Source of the DNA: an uncultured Eubacteriales bacterium
GTDB lineage: Bacteria > Bacillota > Clostridia > Oscillospirales > Acutalibacteraceae
NCBI GenBank assembly: GCA_934466515.1
Contig: CAKSLH010000011.1
Location: forward strand, 1 to 26,743
Reading direction: 5' to 3'
DNA: 26,743 nucleotides
Shown: positions 1 through 5,963 of the stretch, one piece after another
Layout of the letters: each line of letters starts with the position of its first letter
Numbering within the stretch: the stretch's first letter is position 1
Notes under the pieces: generated by a model
The model's input: only the letters and a program-made list of their open reading frames with translations
What the model was told of the DNA's origin: nothing
Database searches by the model: none
Position numbers and translations under genes: made by a program

Positions 1-2
1 TT

Positions 3-76
3 TGGAGGCACCACCCAGAATCGAACTGGGGATAAGGGCTTTGCAGGCCCCTGCCTTACCGCTTGGCCATGGTGCC
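3..76 (-). tRNA. tRNA-Cys (GCA)
   Basis: On the minus strand this folds as a complete cloverleaf. The acceptor GGCACC pairs with GGTGCC, the anticodon loop CTGCAAA gives anticodon GCA, and the T-loop is GTTCGATTC. U73 followed by an encoded CCA matches the U discriminator expected of tRNA-Cys. It is the last gene of the cluster and lies downstream of a terminator-like palindrome. Confidence 0.96.
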
Positions 77-98
77 GGATATTTAATTTCTTTAAAAA

Positions 99-124
99 AG
101 GGCGCTTAAAATTTTAAGCGCCCT
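99..124 (-). terminator. Perfect-palindrome terminator between tRNA-Gly and tRNA-Cys
   Basis: A 26-bp perfect palindrome has the 13-nt arm AGGGCGCTTAAAA followed by its reverse complement. On the minus strand it is followed directly by TTTTTT (positions 98-93). This is a textbook intrinsic terminator for a transcript coming from the four upstream tRNA genes, and it leaves tRNA-Cys beyond it. Confidence 0.8.
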
Positions 125-125
125 A

Positions 126-201
126 TGGAGCGGATTACGAGGCTCGAACTCGCTACCTCAACCTTGGCAAGGTTGCGCTCTACCAGATGAGCTAAATCCG
201 C
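126..201 (-). tRNA. tRNA-Gly (GCC)
   Basis: A complete minus-strand cloverleaf with acceptor GCGGAT pairing with ATCCGC. The anticodon loop TTGCCAA gives anticodon GCC. The T-arm reads GAGTTCGAGCCTC and CCA is encoded. Confidence 0.96.
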
Positions 202-209
202 ATGGTAAA

Positions 210-285
210 TGGTGCCTCCGGTCGGAATCGAACCAACGACACGGGGATTTTCAGTCCCCTGCTCTACCGACTGAGCTACAGAGGC
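210..285 (-). tRNA. tRNA-Phe (GAA)
   Basis: A complete minus-strand cloverleaf. The anticodon loop CTGAAAA gives GAA, the discriminator is A73 and CCA is encoded. This is the tRNA species expected to be sensed by the T-box upstream of pheS in this same window (12522-12795). Confidence 0.96.
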
Positions 286-288
286 AAA

Positions 289-365
289 TGGCGACCTGGA
301 TGGGGATCGAACCCACGACCTCTAGCGTGACAGGCTAGCGTTCTAACCAGCTGAACTACCAGGCC
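289..365 (-). tRNA. tRNA-Asp (GTC)
   Basis: A complete minus-strand cloverleaf. The anticodon loop CTGTCAC gives GTC, and G73 is the discriminator expected for tRNA-Asp. CCA is encoded. Confidence 0.96.
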
Positions 366-370
366 AAAAA

Positions 371-446
371 TGGTGGGAACAATAGGGCTCGAACCTATGA
401 CCCTCTGCTTGTAAGGCAGATGCTCTCCCAGCTGAGCTATGCTCCC
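371..446 (-). tRNA. tRNA-Val (TAC)
   Basis: A complete minus-strand cloverleaf. The anticodon loop CTTACAA gives TAC (UAC), the discriminator is A73 and CCA is encoded. It is the promoter-proximal gene of the cluster. Confidence 0.96.
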
Positions 447-491
447 ACATCTACGCTGATTTGCTGTATAAACTCATCGGCGACGAACATT

Positions 492-520
492 ATCTTACCA
501 TAAATAAGGAGTTTTGTCAA
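492..520 (-). promoter_or_regulatory. Promoter of the tRNA cluster
   Basis: On the minus strand, TTGACA (520-515), a 17-nt spacer and TAAGAT (497-492) form a sigma-A promoter about 40 nt upstream of tRNA-Val. It sits in a T/A-rich gap after hslO, in which I see no clear hslO terminator. Confidence 0.75.
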
Positions 521-558
521 GCGTTTTTTTATATTTTTTTGCAATTTATTATATTTTA

Positions 559-1446
559 TTATTTTTTGATTGAATTTATGATTTTTTCGAGTTCTTCATG
601 CGAAAATGAATAGGTTTTGTTGCAGAACTGGCACTGAGTTTCAATATCTTTTTTATCTTCTGCAAATTCGGCAAGCTGAGCTTTTCCGAGGCTTTTTAAG
701 GCTTTCTTAAATCTTTCTCTTGAGCATCCGCATTTATATTCGGGCGCACAGGTTTCAAGAATTTCAACCTCAAATCCGTCAAGCGCGGCTTTAACGATTT
801 CTTCTATTGAAACCCCGTTGCTTAAAAGCTCGCTTATCGGCTTCATTTTTCTTATGTTTTCTTCAAGCTTAGATATTATTTTTTCATCGCCGTTTGCGGC
901 AGGGAGGAGCTGAATTATATAGCCGCCGCTTTTTTTGACCGTTAAATCGGGATTTACAAGAACTCCCAAAGCGCATACGGTTGGAATCTGTTCGCTTAAA
1001 GCATAATATGCGGCGATATCCTCTGCTATTTCTCCGCTTGTGATGGGCACAAAGCCGTTATAAGGCTCTTTTAAACCTAAATCCTTTATTACATAAACCG
1101 TTCCGTCTTTTCCGACAGCTCCCGAAACGTCAAGCTTTCCGTTTTCCTTAAGAGGAATTTCCACTCTCGGATTTACCGCATAGCCTTTGACATTTCCTGA
1201 ATAATCGGAGACTGCTACGATTGCGCCCGAAGGTCCGCCGCCGTCGATTTTTAAAGTCAGGCTGTCGTTTTCGTTTTTAAGCATATTTCCCATAAGGGAG
1301 GCGGCAGTGAGCGTGCGCCCCAAAGCCGCTGTTATAACTGCAGAGGTCTTGTGAATTCTTTCGGCCTCGGCTGTTATATCGGTGCTGTCAATAGCGGCAG
1401 CGGTTATAAGTCCGTCAGATGTAATACAGCGGATAAGCTTTCCCAT
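559..1446 (-). CDS. hslO: Hsp33 redox-regulated holdase chaperone
   Basis: A 295-residue protein of full family length. It is a cytosolic chaperone activated by oxidation: the C-terminal zinc centre is released and the protein then binds unfolding clients. The zinc ligands are visible as Cys239-x-Cys241 (CGCS) and Cys272-x-x-Cys275 (CQFC), the Hsp33 signature. The N-terminal domain has the family glycine-rich segment KIDGGGPSGAIVAVSDYSGNVKGY (residues 67-90). I start at 1446 (MGKLIRC) rather than 1512: the upstream extension would run into the preceding methyltransferase stop at 1460 and does not resemble the family. It is the third gene after asnB and the methyltransferase, with a 13-nt gap to the latter, so it is probably cotranscribed. 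Confidence 0.95.
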   Translation of the reverse strand: MGKLIRCITSDGLITAAAIDSTDITAEAERIHKTSAVITAALGRTLTAASLMGNMLKNENDSLTLKIDGGGPSGAIVAVSDYSGNVKGYAVNPRVEIPLKENGKLDVSGAVGKDGTVYVIKDLGLKEPYNGFVPITSGEIAEDIAAYYALSEQIPTVCALGVLVNPDLTVKKSGGYIIQLLPAANGDEKIISKLEENIRKMKPISELLSNGVSIEEIVKAALDGFEVEILETCAPEYKCGCSRERFKKALKSLGKAQLAEFAEDKKDIETQCQFCNKTYSFSHEELEKIINSIKK

Positions 1447-1459
1447 AATATCATTCCGT

Positions 1460-2191
1460 TCAGATTTTTTTAGTAATGTAAACCGCTCTCTCGCAGTCGG
1501 AGGAGGGTGCATTAAATGTGAATTCGCCGAAAATCTCTATCTTCTTTAAATTTGCTTCATTTAAAGCGTTTTCGATTTCGTCTTCGGTGTATGCTCGCTC
1601 GGTTATAAAATCAAAGCTCCTTGAATACAACCCGTTTTCTTCTTCCTTGAATAAATCAAGGTAAATATTGACAGTCTTTTCATCGTTTAACAACTCATTT
1701 TGCCAGATACATACAGCATTTTCTTCTTCCTTGACAATTGTGTTGTTTCCTAGCACTTCTCGGTGTTTAAACAGCGTGTTGACATCAAAGATAAAAAGCC
1801 TGTCCTTTTCAAGGAACATCGAAACTTTTTTTAAGGCGGTGCAGAAATCGCCGTAATCCGTAATATGATTTAAGCTGTCTAGACAGCATATTGCTCCGTC
1901 AACAGTGCCGTATAATTCAAGCTCCTGCGCCTTTTGACAGATATATAAAATATCCTTGCAAGCTTTGCTTGCGGCGACGCTTAGCATTTCGGGCGAGGAA
2001 TCCGCGCCTATAACGCTTACCCCGTCATTTGCAAACCGCCTTGAAAAGCTGCCTGTTCCGCAGGCAAGGTCCAAAAGGAGCGTCGGCATGCGGTCAAACC
2101 TTTCAAAAAGCTCCTTTAAATAAGAGTATCTTTTATCATATTGCGCGTCTGCGGTTAAAATATCATATACATTTGAAAGCTCTTCGTACAT
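1460..2191 (-). CDS. Class I SAM-dependent methyltransferase
   Basis: A 243-residue Rossmann-fold methyltransferase. Motif I is LLLDLACGTGSF near residues 38-49, followed by the acidic end of beta-2 (VIGADSS) that contacts the SAM ribose. The N-terminus MYEELSNVYDILTADAQYDKRY resembles the YqeM-like small-molecule methyltransferases of Firmicutes, whose substrate is generally unassigned. An AAAGGA site lies just before the ATG, inside the end of asnB, whose stop is 1 nt upstream; translation is likely coupled. No substrate can be read from the sequence. Confidence 0.85.
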   Translation of the reverse strand: MYEELSNVYDILTADAQYDKRYSYLKELFERFDRMPTLLLDLACGTGSFSRRFANDGVSVIGADSSPEMLSVAASKACKDILYICQKAQELELYGTVDGAICCLDSLNHITDYGDFCTALKKVSMFLEKDRLFIFDVNTLFKHREVLGNNTIVKEEENAVCIWQNELLNDEKTVNIYLDLFKEEENGLYSRSFDFITERAYTEDEIENALNEANLKKIEIFGEFTFNAPSSDCERAVYITKKI

Positions 2192-2192
2192 T

Positions 2193-4040
2193 TTATTCCT
2201 TTACCGTTTCCCCGAAAAATTCATTATACCAAACAAGGAAGGTGAAAACAGTCCATATTTTTCTGCTTAAATCGGCTTTTCCGCTCTTGTGGGTATCAAG
2301 CATTTTTATAAGCTTGTCGGTGTTGAAAAATTTCTCGGCGGCACCGGAAGTAAACGCATCCCTTACTCTGTTATAATACTTCTCTTCTTTAAGCCAAACT
2401 CTTATTGGAACGGGGAAGCCTAATTTATCCTTGTCGGCTGTGCGCTTAGGCAGGGATTTTTCAGCCGCCTTTCTCAAAGCAAGCTTTGTGGTTTTAGTAT
2501 TGACCCTGCAGTCGAGCGGAATTGTCTCGGCAAGCTCTAAAACCTTTTTGTCAAGGAACGGAACGCGAAGCTCCAAGGAATTTGCCATGCTCGTTTTATC
2601 GGCTTTAAGAAGAATATCACCCATAAGCCACATATTTATGTCGAGATACTGCATTTTTGTTATATCGTCTTTATCCTTAACCTCGCTGTAAAATTTATCG
2701 CAGAGGATTTTCGGCTCGGGTGCGGATTTTGCTTTTTCGTTTTTAAGAATTTTATCGCGCTCTTTTTTGGTGAAAATATAAGCATTTCCGATAAACCTTT
2801 CCTCTATGGTTTTTCCGCGCCTGATAAGATAATTTATACCGTGCACCTTAGGCAAATGCTCGCAAATTTTGCTTATTGCTCTTCTTATGCAGAAGGGGAT
2901 TGAATCGTAAGCCGTAAGTGTTAAGGGCTCCTGATAAATGCGGTAGCCGCCGAAAAGCTCGTCCGCTCCCTCGCCCGACATAACGACCTTTACATGCTCG
3001 CTTGCAAGCTTGCTTACAAAATAAAGCGCTATAGCGGCAGGGTCGGCAAGGGGCTCGTCCATATAATACTGGATATCCGAAAAAGAATCCCAGTATTCGT
3101 CGGGAGTGATAACCTTAGAAATATTTTCGACATTTATGGTTTCTGCAAAATCCTTTGCAAAATGAATTTCATTGTATCTGTCCCCGTCGGGGCTTTCAAA
3201 GCCTACTGTAAAGGTCTTGTCGACCTGAGCGGCTTCTGCTATATAGCTTGAATCAATTCCGCTTGAAAGGAAGGAGCCTACCTCAACATCAGCAATTTTA
3301 TGTGCCCTTACCGACTCTCTCAGCGCCTTGTCCGCCTTATCGGCAAAATATTCAAGCACACCGCTTTCGGGTGAAAATTCGGGTCTGAAATAGCGCTCCG
3401 AAGAAAATTTTCCGTCCTTATAAGTAAAGCAGTGGGCAGGGGGAAGCTTGAAAACATTTTTGAAAAATGTCTCCTCGCTCGGAGAATACTGGAAAGAAAG
3501 ATAGTTTCCTAAAGCCTCTTCGTTAAGCTCTTTTTTAAAGTCGGGATGGTCCAAAAATGATTTTATTTCCGAGCCGAAAATAAAGCTGCCGCCCATAAAT
3601 GTGTAATAAAACGGCTTTATTCCGAATATATCCCTTGCTCCGAAAACGGAATTATCTTTTTTATTGAATATAACAAACGCATACATTCCGCGCAGCTTTT
3701 TAACAAGCTCCTTGCCCCATTGCTCAAAGCCGTGAAGCAGAACCTCGCTGTCGGAATTGTTCGCAAAGGTATGCCCGCATTCCAAAAGCTCTTTTCTTAA
3801 ATCCTTAAAATTATAAATCTCGCCGTTAAATACTAAAACGAGCGACTTGTCCTCATTGAACATGGGCTGGTCGCCCTCGGCAAGGTCTATTATGGAAAGA
3901 CGGCGGAATCCGAGCGCAATGCTTTCATTAACATATTTTCCGTCGGAATCCGGTCCGCGGTGAACTATTCTGTTCATCATAACATCGAGAACAGTCCCGT
4001 CGTCGTTAATTCTGTTTGTAAAGCCTACAAAACCGCACAT
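2193..4040 (-). CDS. asnB: Asparagine synthase (glutamine-hydrolysing)
   Basis: A 615-residue two-domain enzyme making asparagine from aspartate, glutamine and ATP. The N-terminal class II glutaminase domain begins MCGFVGF, so Cys2 becomes the N-terminal nucleophile after Met removal. RGPDSDG (about 29-34) and FNGEIYN (71-77) are the glutaminase motifs. The synthetase domain carries the ATP pyrophosphatase loop SSGIDSS (259-265). The start is supported by GGAGA upstream and by the obligatory Met-Cys. It is the first gene of the asnB-methyltransferase-hslO group. Related family members amidate other substrates, but length and domain order fit AsnB. Confidence 0.92.
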   Translation of the reverse strand: MCGFVGFTNRINDDGTVLDVMMNRIVHRGPDSDGKYVNESIALGFRRLSIIDLAEGDQPMFNEDKSLVLVFNGEIYNFKDLRKELLECGHTFANNSDSEVLLHGFEQWGKELVKKLRGMYAFVIFNKKDNSVFGARDIFGIKPFYYTFMGGSFIFGSEIKSFLDHPDFKKELNEEALGNYLSFQYSPSEETFFKNVFKLPPAHCFTYKDGKFSSERYFRPEFSPESGVLEYFADKADKALRESVRAHKIADVEVGSFLSSGIDSSYIAEAAQVDKTFTVGFESPDGDRYNEIHFAKDFAETINVENISKVITPDEYWDSFSDIQYYMDEPLADPAAIALYFVSKLASEHVKVVMSGEGADELFGGYRIYQEPLTLTAYDSIPFCIRRAISKICEHLPKVHGINYLIRRGKTIEERFIGNAYIFTKKERDKILKNEKAKSAPEPKILCDKFYSEVKDKDDITKMQYLDINMWLMGDILLKADKTSMANSLELRVPFLDKKVLELAETIPLDCRVNTKTTKLALRKAAEKSLPKRTADKDKLGFPVPIRVWLKEEKYYNRVRDAFTSGAAEKFFNTDKLIKMLDTHKSGKADLSRKIWTVFTFLVWYNEFFGETVKE

Positions 4041-4099
4041 ATCAAAAATCTCCGTTCTGCCTGAGAAAGGCGTTGATTTTAAAATTCTTATAAAATATT

Positions 4100-4128
4100 A
4101 TTATACACTAAAAATTAAGTTTTGTCTT
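4100..4128 (-). promoter_or_regulatory. Likely promoter of asnB operon
   Basis: On the minus strand, AAGACA (4128-4123), 17 nt, then a perfect TATAAT (4105-4100) lie about 60 nt upstream of the asnB ATG. The -35 hexamer falls inside the last codons of the upstream Gx-transporter gene. Confidence 0.6.
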
Positions 4129-4635
4129 TATTTTTTTTAAAAAAAGTGAGCTTATCATTCCGCAAGCCGCTCCGCATAAGGCGCCTGAGATAATAAGCAG
4201 GGAAAGAAGATGAAGCACCGCCTTGCCCGAGGTTATAACTGCGACCGCCGCCTGCGCGCAGTTATGCAAAACGCCCGAAAGGGAAGAAACCGCAACCAAG
4301 CCGAATTTTTTCGATTTTAAAAGCAGCGCCGCCGCTGTCATGGAAACAATCGCGCCCGAAAGGGAAAAAACCAATGACATAACGCCCGAAAATAAAACGG
4401 AGCTTAAAATTATCCTTGCAAGGTTAACTGAAACCGCTCCTTTAAAATCACCGCGGTACATTAAAATTATGCAGACACCGTTTGCAAGGCCGAGCTTTAT
4501 TCCAAACGCCGTAAACCCGAAAGGCAAAACCGTTTCAAGAAAAGAAAGCGCCATGGAAAGCGCGGTAAGAAGAGATAACAGGCAAAGCCTTTTTGCGGTT
4601 ATTCTATTTCTGCCGTTACCCTGTTCGGAAGACAT
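4108..4635 (-). CDS. Gx transporter family membrane protein (Hpre_diP_synt_I family)
   Basis: About 175 residues, almost entirely hydrophobic, with roughly five membrane segments beginning near residue 12 (LCLLSLLTALSMALSFLETV). The sequence GIKLGLANGVCIILMYRGDF followed by NLARIILSSVLF is typical of the family named after heptaprenyl diphosphate synthase component I and now usually called Gx transporter. I chose the ATG at 4635 because AAGGAG lies 10 nt upstream; an in-frame ATG at 4680 would lie deeper in the preceding gene. It overlaps the NusG-II gene by 37 nt, so the two are coupled. Members commonly sit beside NusG-II and ApbE genes, as here; transport substrate unknown. Confidence 0.8.
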   Translation of the reverse strand: MSSEQGNGRNRITAKRLCLLSLLTALSMALSFLETVLPFGFTAFGIKLGLANGVCIILMYRGDFKGAVSVNLARIILSSVLFSGVMSLVFSLSGAIVSMTAAALLLKSKKFGLVAVSSLSGVLHNCAQAAVAVITSGKAVLHLLSLLIISGALCGAACGMISSLFLKKIKTKLNF

Positions 4636-4913
4636 ATTATGCTTTCTCCTTTTTTGCTTATCGGCTTGTGGTGTACGCAAATCTGATTTTTGCAGTCGGA
4701 ATACTGCATTTTAACCTTTGAGTTTTCAATCAAAACGGTGTTTGATTTTAATTCAATCTTTTTGTTTTTGCTTAAGCTTCCCTCGTATACCACCTTGTTG
4801 TTCTCGGTGATTTTAACTCTTTTTCCGCTTTCGTTTGAAAAGAAAAAAAGAAAGGAAACAGCCGCCGCCGCAAAAATCACGAAAAAAATGATTATATCTT
4901 TCTTTTTAAACAT
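4599..4913 (-). CDS. NusG domain II-containing protein
   Basis: A 104-residue protein with one N-terminal membrane anchor (IIIFFVIFAAAAVSFLFFF) followed by a small extracytoplasmic beta domain. The C-terminal pattern SDCKNQICVHHKPISKKGESIICLPN matches the NusG domain II family, which keeps this Cys-rich motif and a final CLPNR. It is not the transcription factor NusG: the NGN and KOW parts are absent. It is the first gene of a coupled pair with the Gx transporter and diverges from apbE with only 66 bp between start codons. Proteins of this type recur beside ApbE in flavin-linked electron transfer loci; a molecular role is not established. Confidence 0.82.
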   Translation of the reverse strand: MFKKKDIIIFFVIFAAAAVSFLFFFSNESGKRVKITENNKVVYEGSLSKNKKIELKSNTVLIENSKVKMQYSDCKNQICVHHKPISKKGESIICLPNRVTAEIE

Positions 4914-4943
4914 TTATTTCACCGATAAATATAATAACACATC

Positions 4944-4972
4944 TTTACAAAAAAAGAAAGATATTGTATAAT
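4944..4972 (+). promoter_or_regulatory. Strong promoter of apbE placed directly against its start codon
   Basis: TTTACA (4944-4949), 17 nt, then a perfect TATAAT (4967-4972). The expected transcription start is at about 4979, one base before the apbE ATG at 4980. The mRNA would therefore be leaderless or almost leaderless. Confidence 0.75.
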
Positions 4973-4979
4973 TGAAGTT

Positions 4980-5951
4980 ATGAAAAAATTTTCTTTCGGT
5001 ATTTTAACGGCTTTGGTCCTCGTCTCTTTCTGCGCATGCTCTAAGGACGCGGAAAATAGTGAAACCAGATTTCTGCTTGACACGGTGGTCACCCTTTCGG
5101 CGCAGTGCTCTGATAAGGTGCTTTCTTCAGCTTTCAGCGAATGCGAAAGATATGAAAAGCTGTTTAGCGCAACGGTTAAATCAAGCGATGTTTATAAGCT
5201 TAACAGCAGTACCGATAATGACAGTCCCGTTAAAATTTCAAAGGATACAAAAGAAATTCTTGAGCGGTCGGTTTATTATTCCGAAAAAACAGGCGGTAAA
5301 TTCGATATAACGGTTTATCCCGTTTCCTCGCTTTGGAATTTTAAAAATGAAACCGTTCCGGAAAGGGACGAAATCGCTCAGGCTTTAAGACGGGTGGGCT
5401 ATGACTCAATAGATATTGAGGACGGCGGCACTAAGCTTAACGGCGCTATGGTCGATCTCGGCGGAATCGCAAAGGGATATATCGCTGACAGACTGCTTGA
5501 TTTTTTTAAAGCAAAAAGCGTTAAAAGCGGTATTATAAATTTAGGCGGAAATGTTTTGGTTTTCGGCGACAAGGAATACAGAGTGGGAATAAAAAAGCCT
5601 TTTTCCGATGAAAACGAATGTATAGCATTCCTTAATTTAAAAAACAAAAGCGCGGTGACCTCGGGAATATACGAGCGCTGTTTTTATAAGGACGGTAAGC
5701 TTTATCACCATATAATAGACCCCGAAACCGGCTATCCCGCCGAATCAGACCTTGTTTCGGCGACCGTTATATCTGACAGCTCTTTTGATGCGGACGCACT
5801 TTCTACCTGCTCGGTTCTTTTAGGCGGGATAAAGGCTAAGGAGCTTATAGAAAGCACAAAAAACACCGAGGCGGTTTTTATAGACAAAAGCGGAAATATA
5901 TCCTACACCTCGGGGCTTAAAAAAGAAAAAAACGATTTTTACATAAAATAA
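4980..5951 (+). CDS. apbE: FAD:protein FMN transferase, lipoprotein
   Basis: A 323-residue ApbE family enzyme that transfers FMN from FAD to Thr/Ser of target proteins outside the cytoplasmic membrane. The N-terminus is a lipoprotein signal: MKK, a hydrophobic stretch, then Cys20 after Ala19. Family motifs follow in order: FLLDTVVTLSAQ, GGKFDITVYPVSSLW, VDLGGIAKGYIADRL and INLGGNVLVFG, then HHIIDPETGYPA and SSFDADALSTCSVLLG with the metal-binding acidic residues. The signal peptide fixes the start at 4980. SecA follows 12 nt downstream and may be cotranscribed. It diverges from the NusG-II/Gx pair. No FMN-binding-domain substrate protein is encoded in the window. Confidence 0.93.
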   Translation: MKKFSFGILTALVLVSFCACSKDAENSETRFLLDTVVTLSAQCSDKVLSSAFSECERYEKLFSATVKSSDVYKLNSSTDNDSPVKISKDTKEILERSVYYSEKTGGKFDITVYPVSSLWNFKNETVPERDEIAQALRRVGYDSIDIEDGGTKLNGAMVDLGGIAKGYIADRLLDFFKAKSVKSGIINLGGNVLVFGDKEYRVGIKKPFSDENECIAFLNLKNKSAVTSGIYERCFYKDGKLYHHIIDPETGYPAESDLVSATVISDSSFDADALSTCSVLLGGIKAKELIESTKNTEAVFIDKSGNISYTSGLKKEKNDFYIK

Positions 5952-5963
5952 AGGAGAAATATT

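Noticed and set aside
1447..1512. N-terminal extension of hslO starting MHPPPTARERF
   Set aside because: It runs back through the methyltransferase gene end and does not resemble Hsp33; the family start MGKLIRC at 1446 fits.
4223..4714. 163-aa plus-strand ORF opposite the Gx transporter and NusG-II genes
   Set aside because: Antisense to two recognisable, overlapping genes; no ribosome binding site and no membrane or domain signature of its own.
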